64,000 nt of DNA from Bostrychus sinensis (taxonomy: Eukaryota > Chordata > Actinopteri > Gobiiformes > Eleotridae): the NCBI GenBank assembly GCA_020698575.1, contig CM036241.1, positions 34,779,416 to 34,843,415 of the forward strand. Direction: 5' to 3'. Numbering within the stretch: position 1 is the stretch's first letter; every line of letters starts with the position of its first letter. The notes beneath the pieces were generated by a model that saw nothing but the letters and a program-made list of their open reading frames with translations, had not been told where the DNA came from and did not search any database. Positions 40,301 to 53,200 of the stretch are shown in pieces. Both the position numbers and the translations under genes were made by a program.

Positions 40301-43300
40301 CAACTAACTCCAGTAATAAGCAAAAGAAAACAAATAAATGAATAAATGGAAATATGCTTTACCAGGCACAGTGGGAGAGTGGTTAGTATTCTTGCCTCTC
40401 AACAAGGAGGTCAGAGTCTGCACAAGGAGTCTGCACGTCCTCCCTGTGTTGCTATGGGTTATCTCCGGCTTACTCCCACCGTTCCAAAGACACGCATGCT
40501 TGTTTAATTTTTTTTGAACAGATATGATTGTATGTACTGATAAATAAATCTGGGGGTACACAATGGCAGAGCGGTTTAGTGCTCCTGCCATTCAGTAAAG
40601 ACATCGTGGGCTTGATCCATGTCATCCCTGTGTTACTGTCGATTCAGTCAAGTTCTCTGGTGTCTTCCCACCATTTCAAAACGTGCATCTGTTAGATGAT
40701 TTAATTGTACAAGGTATACCTTGCCTTAAGGCTAGGACACATCAACCCAATGGCCGACTGCCATCAGAAGAGGCAGGGCGACTGCTCTGTCTCCTCACAT
40801 CTCCCCTGGTCAGCCCAAAAAATGTCTACAGACACACCAAAGTGGCTAGTCACTAAACTCTGCAGAAAATGGGCTTCTGTAAAAAAAAGGTCTGCAACAC
40901 TCTGAGGCAAGTGTTTCACCCAAGTATTTATCAATGAATAATAATCATACACACTACATTTAACACATCTTAATACTGTAATAAAACCTATTTCCTGGAT
41001 TACTGCAGGTGTTTGCCTCAGAGGAGGCTATTATATTTTATTCTAAGGATGTCCTGATCCCGATCAAGAAATTGCTATCGGGTGCCGATTGAGGACTCTT
41101 TCATTTTTATGACTGCATTTAGTCACGTGATTAGGCCCATCTAGTATTTTACATCTGCCACAAACGAAAACACAAACCACCATAGCGTGTAATAGTAGTG
41201 ATGCAGTAAGGCCTGGCGAAAAAACAAATTATTGATTAATGTGCGTTTTTTACTTTGGACGATGTCAAAAGAGGCTCTATTGTATAATCAACTTCAGTGG
41301 AAATAGTGTCCTCCAAGAGCTGCAGATGTTAGCGGTAATGTGGCTAATGCTAGCGCCTACAGCAGCTTAAATAGTGACTGTGGAGACTCTGCAGACGCCA
41401 AAAACACTAATGATCACAGAGAAAGTAGTCCCTTTACCTTACTAATGCCTTAGTTTAGATGTGGCAGCAGTTTGACCAAAAAGAACAGTGTAGTGTGATG
41501 TGCACCCTTAGCGCTAACTCTTTTTTTTATGTAGTTATGCTAATTAGCCACATGCTCTGCTTAGTCTTTTCACAGGCCTGGTGTATTTTATAATAGACCT
41601 GATCTTTAGACGCAGAGAGAACTTAAACTAAAACACATCTTCACTGATGCCACTGTGAGAGTAATGTACACTGCTGCTGCTGTTTTGTTTAGACATTTAG
41701 CATAATAGCTATGCAATAAGTTATTATATTACAAATCATTACAAAATGCAAAAAATAATAATAACAAAGATCGGTATCTGGACTCAGATTGGCCAAAACC
41801 GAATATGAAATAATCGGTATCAGATCGGGAGCCAAAAAAAAAGTGGATCGGGACATCCTTATTTTAGTCTACACAAGGCTACAAGCTAATGTAAGCTAAC
41901 TGTGTCATAGCTATGGAAAACATACTGAATAATTGTTATAACATATAACTTTTTTAAATATTTGAATATTAATCGTGAGGTGTGTAGTAGATTGTAAATG
42001 GAGCACGTGGCCAATCAGAGTGCTCCCTTGATGCTGACTTCTGATGCCAATTCAACACAATTCTAACCCTAACCCAACTCTGTCCAACTGTCTCCTAGGT
42101 CTAATGGTGCAGAACACATCAAGCAGACTCATGCCGCTGACCGTGTCAAACTGTCTGACCATACCAGACGGCAGATTATCAGCCTGGTGTGACCCAGCCT
42201 CAAGGCCAACTGCAACTTGGATAGGCTCCAGCCATTCATGAGCCCTAAGGGGGATAAGTGAAAGAAGCTAAATGAATGAATGAATGAATGAATGAATAAA
42301 TCTTATCTGAGCTGCCTTTGATGCTAGAGTGAATCTTAGCTTCTTCTTTTATTTCTTATCTTAACCAGTGAATTAGACTTCCAAAATAAGACCCATGCTG
42401 CCTATGACTAATGTTTCAAACAGCAGCCTGAGTGTTCAGCAAGCAAAAAGCTATTAGCAGACCAAAGGTTAACAGAGTTCCCCGCCGAACTACATTTCCA
42501 TTCATATCTACTCATGCTTCATCAGGAACTGTGCAACATTACAGTCACTCTCACTGTCAGACGTGCTGGGTGGGCTGAGAAAGGAGGTGCAGACCATTAC
42601 TCACTGCTGACCTCACAGCAGATAGGGCAAGATGAACTGGACTTCTCTGAGAACCAGTGAGAGTAAGTGTCTCGAATGGAGCAACTGATTCACAAGCTTT
42701 GATTTATTGTACCAGAGAGGGGGATTTCCAACATACAGTACATGCAAGGGAAAGCCCTTCAGCTCACCTTGACCTTCTGACCTTCAACAAGCACAGTCTA
42801 CTGATATGCAGGCACCAGTGGTTGCTGCTGGTCTTTAACACAAGGGAAGCTGAAATTATTTAATGGGCTAACTAGCAGCTAGTCTCCCTACAATGATATT
42901 GAATGAACAATTGGACAGAACTAAAACAAGATACAAACTCAACAGCGCTATAACTGTTGTTTATTTACTGTGTAGTCAGTACAAATGGAGAAAATTAAAT
43001 AAATCACTTTGCTTTAAACTCCATACAGCTCCTTCAGCTCACGTCTGTCTCCTCTGTTGCTCCAATTCATCGCATGCTATGAAGTTGGTGAACAGCTCGC
43101 CACTATTGGCGCTCACTGCTCTCTGTCAAAATCTTCCGCCAATCATCATTGGTCAGCCAGCGTCACGGCATGCCCACGGCTCCGTTCACTCCCAGAGACG
43201 CTCAGTGTCCACAGGCGGGACGATTTTGGCTCATTTAGCCAATTAGCATCTTGCATTTTTGCTATGAAAAAAAACAAAACACTCTGAGCAGTCTCATAGG

Positions 43301-46300
43301 AATCCACTGAAGCTCAGCATCAGTAGTATTTACCCAGCGTCTGAGCTGAGAGGAGGATCGCGTCGGAGAAACAGATTAAACAGCTGATTAATGAACGACA
43401 TACTTTTAATTCAACTTAATATCTAATTTTATGAAATTCAGCAGTAGATATTTGACCATTTATTTAATGGCTCAGCTCAGCTTCCCTTGTTGTCAATGAG
43501 GAATCGCCACTGGCAAGCACCTATTGTCTTATCATAGATGAAGAGACTGGTTGATTGGATGGAGCTAACATTCCTAACACAAAAACAGTTTTCAGAAATT
43601 GATGAAAAAGTAAAATTGTGATTGAATTAAAAATTCTAAACAAATGAATGCATTACTGTTAAAGGACTGTTGGTAGCTCTACAGCTACCAAAACAGAGGT
43701 GGCTGATAGTGATAGCTCCTTCAATGTAACCAATTCTAGGCTGCATAAAATTGTCTGAATAACTAACATATACTGCGTCAAGAAAAAGTATGTGAACCTT
43801 TTGAAATTTAATGCATGAATTATGTTGTTATGAAATGTGATATGATCCTCATCTAAGTTAGGGTAGTAACAAATATACTGTTCCCAAAATAATGACTCAT
43901 AAAAAGTCTGATCTTTCATGCTGTTATTGAACGCACTCACTCAACAAGTGGTTGTGGAAAAAAGTAAGTGAACCCTTAATTATTATTAATAATAATTAAT
44001 AACCTGAAAACCCCGCCTCGTCAGCAATACCCTCACCCAGGCTCTTCCTGGAGCCCTGGCTCAGACCTGCTCATCGTTCAGCTCATTTTTCCTTGATTTC
44101 TTGTTGTGATACATCAGCCAGTCTATAGGGCTATCAAATAAACATTCTCACATTAGCCTGAAGATTTGGGGGATTTGGTAATTCATTTTCTACTCAATAA
44201 TTGCAAGCTGACTTGGTCCTGATGCAGCAGGCCCAAATCATGATGTTTTCTCCACCACACTGTTTCGAATTTATTATTTTAGGCACATTATATTTTACTA
44301 TGCTTGACTTCGATAAAGATCAGATTACATTTTATAACAAATTTATGCAGAAAACCATGACATGTCAAAAGGTTCACATACACTTGCCACTGTAAATTTT
44401 ATTAGCATTACGGAAAATGTCCAAATTTAAAATTGCAGGCAAATGTCTATACTAGTTTGACAGAAACAGCATAATAATAAAAAGTGGCATTGATATAATT
44501 TATACGTGGTATCTCCCACTCTTAAAGTAGAAGCTTATCAATTTAAATATTGATATATTATGGGTTCTCTTCAGCTTCCTTCCAGTAAATTGTTGTCTGT
44601 CACTGTGTGACACGCGTTGTCCAGGGTTTAATGCCGTCTAAGACCCATAGTTGCTGGGATGGGCTCCAGCCACCCACGACCCCAAACAGCAATATGCAGA
44701 TGAAAGAATGATATGCTACTGCTAAAAACAATGTTATGTAAAGCAGTTTTAGCAAATCATGATTGCTTTTATTTGTATTTTGTAATGTGACAAGCTTAGG
44801 AAAATGTGTGTTCCAACTGGATTATGAGAATATTGTATTTTACTTTGTAATAAAGTTAAATAAGGTATCACATCCAGAAGCTGCACATAGAAAAGCCTTA
44901 TTTTAGTAATTGTGAATGCCAAACAAACTGTGTAACTGAACATGCCCTAAGCCTGCACTGACTGCAAAGGATTGAGATACTAATAAGGGAAATTAAGACA
45001 TCAACAGCCGTGAACTGCTCTCTGTAATGATGATTGCATGTAGCTGGTGGCTGCTGTGACGCTGCTGTCGAAATGAAGTCATTTGCAAAGGTTCACCTCC
45101 TGCTTCTCCAGTGATTTACTAACTCTGCAGCATCTGCCCACCTGTTTTCTCTGGATTCATCCTCAACACCAGCGGTTGTTGATTTTCTTAATACTTTGGG
45201 TTATACTAGGAATGTGTATCAGGTAACGTACAAGAATTAACAATTTTATTTATTATTTATTTTATTTTATTTTAACATAGTAATTATGTGCAATGACTGT
45301 TAGTTGACAGACTGCATCAGAGTGGCTAACCAGTGCAGTCTATAGGCCCCTTACATAATCTGTAAATGGTTATTTCTTTTAGAGAAGAGCATTTCAAGTT
45401 AAAGCAAAAGCATGTTCGAGGAAAACTTTTAATGAACATGTAGCTTATAGTGATAGTAATCTTTGTAAAAACTAAGTTAACTTTATTATCATGCTCACTT
45501 GGTCTTTACCACTTATAACACTGAATTAAATGCAGCTGTGAACAGAGAAAATGGCTAATTCAGCACTGCCTATGTTTGGTTACAGAGAAAAACAGCAAAA
45601 AAAGTAAATCATAAGAGAAAGGGAGAAAAGGGAAAGCAAAGAGGAACATAAATCAATTCAGCGCTACTGTAGAAGTTTAAGGCAAGATTAAAACTAAACG
45701 TAGCTATGCTGTTACTGAGGGGGTCCAATAAAGAGAATTTTGAGAGTGACTAGTCATCATCATCTAAATTTAGAAGCTATTAAGGCATTACTTTAACTAT
45801 TTGGGCTTCTGTTTTCGTTAAAGTGACAGAAACTAGCCTCCAAAATAGATGACAAAGCATACATTTTTTAAATGATGTCATTCAGGCTGGGCTCTTCGAT
45901 TCTTGTATACTCTGTGTCCTTTTATGTATAACAAGTATTCGGTCATAAAAAGGCACACGGAGTCCTCAACCCTAACTGCAAACCTGGCATTCCTTATGGG
46001 ACAACGCCTCATGTTATTGTTCCAGGGGTATAGTCTGGGAACATCCACCCCTTACGATGAGCTGACCCCCCTGCTTCCCACTCCCTCCTGTCCTCCTCTG
46101 TCTCCACCTCAGGAGCTCCTGTCAGGTCTCCACCCTCTCTGCATTTCCTGTAAACAGGCTGTGGGAAGCTCCAAGGCGGGATGCTTCCTCCCCTGGGATG
46201 ACCTGGCACTGACCTGAGGGCGTCTGGCACGGGGCCCTGCCTGCCAGCGACACGCCCTGTCCAGCACCTCGCCGTACTGCCACCACCCAGTACAACAATG

Positions 46301-49300
46301 CACTTAAGATGGCTCCCTCATCACCAGTAAGGCTAACACAACACCAGGCAGGGAGGTGCTTCAGAGGCCATGCCTTTGTCATCAACTTTCAATGCTCGAG
46401 ATTGAACATTTAGACACACAATGATGCCAGTGGGTGAGCTTAAGATGCACAAAAGTGATGCTAGCAGTGGTACACATTGCACACAAAACACAAGAGCATA
46501 GTTGTTGTAAGTCGATTGTTTGGCATTACTATTAGGAATGATTATTGCTCTTAAAGTTGAGCACAAGTACAAATGCTTGGCTTAGGTTCCTATGTTTTTT
46601 TATCTCATTTAGGAGCTTCTGTGCCACTTGGCAGTGACAGTTGTGCTGAGACTGCTGGCTCAGCAGGCGAGTGTCTTTGATAAAGCAGCCCTTGGTTGTA
46701 ATGTAGTATGCACACATGAGCCCACACATTTTTGCAAACAAACACCTTAGTTGGACCTGGGATAAATCATTAGTACACCTTTTTCTTCCTCCTTTGTACA
46801 CTTTTGCAGCCGGCTAATGAATATGTCTCTTTGCATAGCCTGAAAGCTTGTGCTGGAGCAGCGTCTGTGAGGTGCTTTACATTAATCAAGGCAGTGGAAA
46901 TGAGCCAAGCCTGTGGACAGCAGCTTTGTAAGTTCTCCAAAAACTGTTTGCTTCTGTAGGCGCTGCTCTTTTATGCGGCTCACTCTCTCAAGCCGTTTGG
47001 ACATTTTCCGGACCACAAAAATCTACTGTTCCTCTGCGGACATGGACTGAATGTGTTCTCAATAAATCACTGCCATCATCACCTGGGCAGCATGGGACAG
47101 CAGCAATGTCAAGCTTTGAAAAGGGTATATTGAAACACTGTGTATAAAAAAACAACACAAACATACTGACACTACACAGTAGCACCAAAATAAACGTAAA
47201 CCATAAAGACATAAAGGAGTAGCCATGGCAACACAACCCTCTCTGGGGGAATGTTTTGAAGGTGAGGTTGCAGAACAGATGAGAGACCTCCAGCACACAA
47301 TGGGCTGCATAGATAACATCACAGCCCATGGCAGGGGACCATTGTCTGTGTAATGGACAAGTTTTAAGTTTGGAAATGTCTGTGCTGAAGTTTAAAGAGG
47401 CTGTATGCAATATTTTTACTCATCATGAAAGCAATATGAATAGTGCCATTGTATTATGTTGTACTGTTAAATGGAGTGCGGAGTTACTGAAGAGCATTTT
47501 TCCCCTGCCACAAACCAAACTAAAACATACTCTGTTGGAGCTACTTTGAAATCCAGCCTCAAGCCTGTGTACCTTTTGTGCCATTCCATATCATGTATAA
47601 ATGAAGGGGGTTGCATCAGGTAGTGCATGCCACATAATACTAAGGTGTATAGGTTTGTAGAATCATGTAAACTACTCAAACTGTTGTAAGCATTTTTGTT
47701 TTGTGACATGGCTTTTTGAATAATGATTCACAAACATATTTACAAAATCTGAACAAAAAAATTTACATTTCTACATTTGAAATTATAAATAGGCTATATT
47801 ATGTGAAATTTACTTTTTGGAGCTTTCCTCCATTGTATAATATTTTTTGCTCATCAAAAACAAGTCCAGAGTTGTGTTTTGATTCATTCATACCTTTTTA
47901 AGCAATTCTGTAGTCTCTGGCTCTGCCTTTCTGTGAGCTCCAAATGAGAATTACAGGAAAGAGAACTACACAAATCTAAACTAGGCTATCACAGCAAGAT
48001 TTTGGTTAAATTGAATGTTGTTTTAGTTGGTCTATACCTAAGTCTGCTCTATAACAAAAGAAAAGGATGTGCCTGGGTACGTCTCATATTGCAGTCAAAA
48101 ATAAATGTCTTGAAATGTCATAAAGTTCTGGAAAATCTGACACAGGAGTACTTTTTTTCCTCCATGTTGCTCTGGAAGTGACCGAGAAGCATACTGTTAG
48201 CTCATTGATCCATTAAGGAAACTCCCACTGGTTGGTTCTTGTCAGGTGAAGGCAGTAAAAAGTTGAACATTTTCTTGGATCATGTCGCAAGCCAGCACAA
48301 GGACTTGCACAAAATTTCATGAACACGAGTGTCGCATGCCGCTTTATAGACTCATGATCGCCTTGTGGCTCAGCTTCTATTGGAAACAAATAGAGGAGAA
48401 GCGACGTGGCCTCCCATGTATCAAGCCCATTACACCAGTAAGGTATTTATTAAAAATGTTTTTTTTTTTTTTTTTTTTTTTTTTTTTGTCAGATAATGAT
48501 TTTAAAGGTTGTAAAATGTGCAATATAGTCCCTTAATATTCAAGTTTCTTGTTGTGAGATAGTATCTATAAATTATTAACAAAATCATTTACCATATAAT
48601 ATCATAAAGACCTTACACAAAACAGCATAACAGTTAATTCTTATATAAAAAAAAAAAAACACTATACCAAGAAAAAAAAAAAACTATACTGCAGCAGAAG
48701 CATTGCGCCTCTAGATTATCTTAAGCCTTTAGAGAGCACTTGGTAATGGCCTGTCTGTTCAACTACACACAGGTCATCAAACACAAGTATTTTATTAAAG
48801 ACTGGGGAAGGACTGCAGCCCGTGGTGACACCAAGTGTGGCACGCGCCGGCCAGCTGGGGTAATTTGGTACAGTCTGAGTGCGGTGATTCCTCACTCTAT
48901 CACACACTGCAGTAAATCCGGGGGCCCCTCAAGGGTCCAGAGCACACTGGAGAGCGCTACTTTAATAAAAGCCCTACTAAACTTAACTGTAAGTGTCAGT
49001 TACAGGAGAGCAATTACACCACAACTCCTCCTGCTCACTTTCTGCCTGTACCTTCCCAATATAATACCCTTCTATATCTGCTTTGTTTTCTCGCTCTTCC
49101 TGGCCTATTAACACATCACTCTCGCATTCTCACCTCTTCCTCACGCTTCATCACTTCCTCTTTATGTGAAAAGGAATCTCTCGCCCCCACACATTTAATT
49201 GCAGCGCATAATGAACTCTCTAAAGTGAATAACCTGCACTCAGTGGGTTACCCAATTGCCATTACCTGTTCCATCACCTCAAAGGTGCATGGGAAAGACT

Positions 49301-50253
49301 GGTGCCATATGTGACCTCTAAATCTGGAAAAATGAAAAACAGAAGTAATCTCTCCCTTATGTATAGTCTATCTTTTCCAAAGCTGACGATGCCTGACGCT
49401 GCAGGCTGCTCCACTCATACTGAGGGTCCCCTATAAGAATGTGCCCAGTGCTTATCTGAGGTACAGCACCTTCTGCTGCTCAATGGTCAACAATACTATG
49501 CTTCAATCTAAAGCTATTAAATGCCAGAGTGTGTACTTACATATACTAAAAAGGGTAGTTGAGTACTTTGTAAAAGGGGGTTTATGGATTACATGGGGAA
49601 AAGGTAATGCCTGTACTAATACTGTCAGCACAGCCCAAGCTTAAAAAAGCAGTAATAAGCAGTTTGTGTGATGTATAGCTGCTCGGGCTGCACACTTTTA
49701 AAAAAACTACAGTCAAATTTATGCATACAATAAACTATATATTTTGAAGAAATGACAGTAATTTATGGCCCAGACAAGACAATTAAGTTTCAGTGGTTTC
49801 AGTGTAAAACATAATGTATCAGTAAATCACTGTCCTCCCTCCAGCAGAGGACACATGACTGCTAATGAGTCGAAACTAGTCTAAGGCTCTAATGCACTAT
49901 AGAGCAAAAGAAGTAGGTTTCAGGTTAAAACTCATTCCTCCAAGATGTATAAAGCTCAGCTCTCTCACCAGTTTACTTCAGAATTAATAAGGTATTTTGG
50001 GTGAAAGACAAATGTCTACAACTCTAAAAACCAAGTCCAGATGATTCTTTTTAAACCTTGTTGGTTGCAGGGAATCACTATTAACTAAGTACTCACTTCA
50101 AATAAACACTTTAGTTCACAGTCTACTAATAATTTAGATAAAGACTTTTCACTTTCAAAAAACAATACTTGTACTTCAATGTAGCTTAGTCTGGGCACCT
50201 CTGACAGACCTGCTAATGTCAGTCCTATATATTACACTTACTAACTAAGAGCA

Positions 50254-50289
<36 letters not shown>

Positions 50290-53200
50290 ATAGTTCTTGC
50301 TCAGGTATAGCTGTTTGTTGCAGTGTAAGCGGTAGATTTTGTCACTGTGTGCAACATTTCTATGTACACCATTGTAATAAGCGCATTGGTGCATTCTCAG
50401 AACACACACTAAGTGTATGTTATTAATACTTTGACAGAGCAAAAAAACAGTGTCAGCTGTTTTCATTAAAGGGGCTATATTATATTATTATTAGTTTTAT
50501 ATATCTTTTTAAAACAATCTTGGTCACTTCTAGAACAGCATTGCACGTTTTACAACCTTTAATGACATAAAGTGGCTAAAAAAAGTATTTCCAATAATTA
50601 CTTAACTACTGCCATAAAGAAACAGGTGCAGACACCAGCAGAGGGCAGAAGAGTGTCTCTGTTGTGCTCTTTTGAACAGAAACAGAGAAAGAGCTTTTGG
50701 CTTCCTTGAACTTTTTGTATGATGCCATTTTACTACAAAATGAAAAATAGCTGTGGGAAATCAGTGGAAACAGAGCTGAACACCATCTTTTGGATTAATG
50801 AATGAGAACAGATTGGCTGTAGAGGGCTTGTTAACTATGTTTTTGGTGAAAAAAAAAAACAATAGCAACTACTGGAGGAAAATGTTTTGCTGTTACAACT
50901 CCAGACAGGCAAACGGAAAGAGTAAGAAGAAGCGTAGTGTAAATCTTACGAATATGTGTAGGAAAAGAAAAACTTAAAGAATGTATTTTAAATACATTTT
51001 CTTTAAAAATGAAATAAAACAGGCTTTACATTACCTTTCAGAGTCCGCTTTTGATGTTGGTATTTTATTCTCAATCCCCGGGAAACTGTTCATATCCACA
51101 TAGCCGTCGTTATCATTACACTGCACCCCTGTCCGGTTTGTATTCTCAAAAAACTCAGTGACAGTGTGCGATCTCGTTGGCCTTCCTGGGATCTGGATAT
51201 TTTCATAATCTCCGCTCATTGCTGGGATGTTTTCATAGTCGGAGGTGTCGGCGCTGGGGAAGGAGATGGACCGTGGTTTGGTTAAGGGCAGCGGCATCAT
51301 GGAGCGGCGCGAACGCTCTTCAAAGGACTCCACTCTCGAGACGCCCCTGCCATAAGATTTAAAATCTCCTTTCCTCTTCTGCTGGTCTTTATAGAGAAGA
51401 ATAGTAGATGGTAGGTCCGATGAACGCTGCTGGGAGTTCACTATACGGGACTGGAGCTGAGGAGAACTAGTGGTGCGATCAAGTTCTATCAATCTAGATG
51501 GCCCATGATGGCTAGACTCGGAGGAAGACCTTGACGAACGAACACTGCCGTCACTAAATCCCTTAGAATCTGTCTTTCTTTTGAACTTGAGTGCCAAAAA
51601 ACGCTTGAATGAGGTCTTCTTTTTCTTATTTTTATCATTTGGTTCATGGTGGATCAAAACAGATGGCGAACTCTTGGTTACTGGTCTCTTTGTGATGTAT
51701 GCCAGCTCAAACGGTGGCGGGATGTCCACTAGAGATGTGGGTGTGGAGACCCCGCTGGAGGATTGGTGGCTCCTTTGGGAGAAGCTGCCAGAAGAAGTTA
51801 TAACACATGGAAGAGATAAAGTGTCATCTTTCCTCTTTATCCTCACCTCATCTTTAGGAGATAGTCCAAAATCAGCAGGAGTGGATAAGGTTAATTCAGG
51901 ACCATCAGCGGACCGCGACGACAACAAGAATCGACGAGACTTTGTAGTTGGGATAACTGTGTTGACCTTAGGCTGCTCTGATGGGCTCACTGATATATCA
52001 CTCTTCTCTAAGGCCACAGTGTAGTAATCATGATTCTGGTATTCTGTCCCTGTCTCTTCTGGGACAGTTTCTGGCACATAACCCGGCACTTTTCCTGAAT
52101 AGGACCGCGATCTTGTGACTATTGTTTTTCGATCTAGAATCAGAAAGTTCTCCCCTTCAGAGTCAAAGCCCGCCTCTTCATAAATATGCTCATCGCTGTC
52201 TGAGTCTGTGTCTTCGTAGTAAGGCACAATATGGCAGTCCAGCTCCTCGATGTCCTCCTCGAAGGCCTCGGTGGTGTGGGCAAACACCACTCTGTTGGTG
52301 AGCTCAGGGGTGCGGCCCAGGTCTAAGTCGGCTGGCACGGTGATGTTGCACAGTCTGAGGCGAGGCTGGCAGCTCCTCCTTTGACTCTGAAGGGCCTGCT
52401 CACGTTTGGCCGTTCTCTCTTTTGCACTTATCCCTTTGATATGTTTCTTTTCAGATTCTTCTTCCTCTTCCTCATCACCGATCTCCACATAATCCTCTGA
52501 TGAGACTCCCTCGAGATGCTCAAAGTCATCTTCGTCTTTAGGGCAAAGCGATTCATCGATGTCTGCATACTCATCAGTTGACTCACCGCCTTTTTCTTTG
52601 TGCTGGTCTGACTCTTCATTCTCCTCAGTCTCATCCTTTTCTGCATGGTTCTGCTTATCTTCCAGTTTGTCCACATCATCTGATGACACATAGTAAGGTT
52701 CTTGGTTGGAAGTGTCTTGAGTTTGCACTTTTGTTTGTTCTTCATCATCAGTGTCTTGCCCCCACTCTGGGTCAGCAGTATCACTTGTATCAGCTGGGAC
52801 CGACTGAATGACTGAATAAGGCCCAAACACATCTTCAGTGCTGGCGGTGAACCGAAAACAACCGGAGAGGTCCTTGGTGGCGCGCTCTGGTTGCCAAACC
52901 TCTATATCTCCAGTTTCAGCAGTTTCACAAGACTCACATGTATCACTGGCGTCGTCCGCAGGACCAATCACATCATAGGGATACTCCTCTGTTACAGTCG
53001 GGAGCAGGCTGAATCCAAATTCAAAACCACCAGCTCCTGTGTCATCACATGGGTCACTGTGATTAATTTCATTGTCAGTATCTCCCAACATGAGCGGCTG
53101 GTCGAATGTTTGTTCCTCTGTGGAGACACTCTGGTCTTCCTCCTCTCCACTGTCCTCCTCTGTGTCAGTAGACAAAGGTAAAGGTGTTGATGACTGCTCA

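Larger units (their letters stand above)
39741..51034 (-). other. fgd5 intron 2 (about 11.3 kb)
   Basis: No host exon recognised. Listed elements cover SINE heads at 40.4-40.7 kb, nested family C and hAT at 40.7-42.2 kb, a hAT element at 42.8-43.5 kb, a Tc1-like element at 43.8-44.4 kb and family B copies. A GC-rich patch with overlapping open frames on both strands lies at 46000-46320. 44720-45880, 46400-47750 and 48550-50240 show nothing I can name. Confidence 0.6.

Noticed and set aside
46122..46385. Overlapping open frames on the minus strand in a GC-rich patch
   Set aside because: Several frames on both strands are open at once, which reflects base composition and not coding.
46988..47410. 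140-codon minus-strand open frame with hydrophobic stretches
   Set aside because: Same strand as fgd5, but neither splice phases nor homology fit. An overlapping minus-strand frame is also open.
51581..52024. 147-codon plus-strand frame opposite fgd5 exon 2
   Set aside because: Shadow of the true minus-strand exon. The plus reading has no family features.
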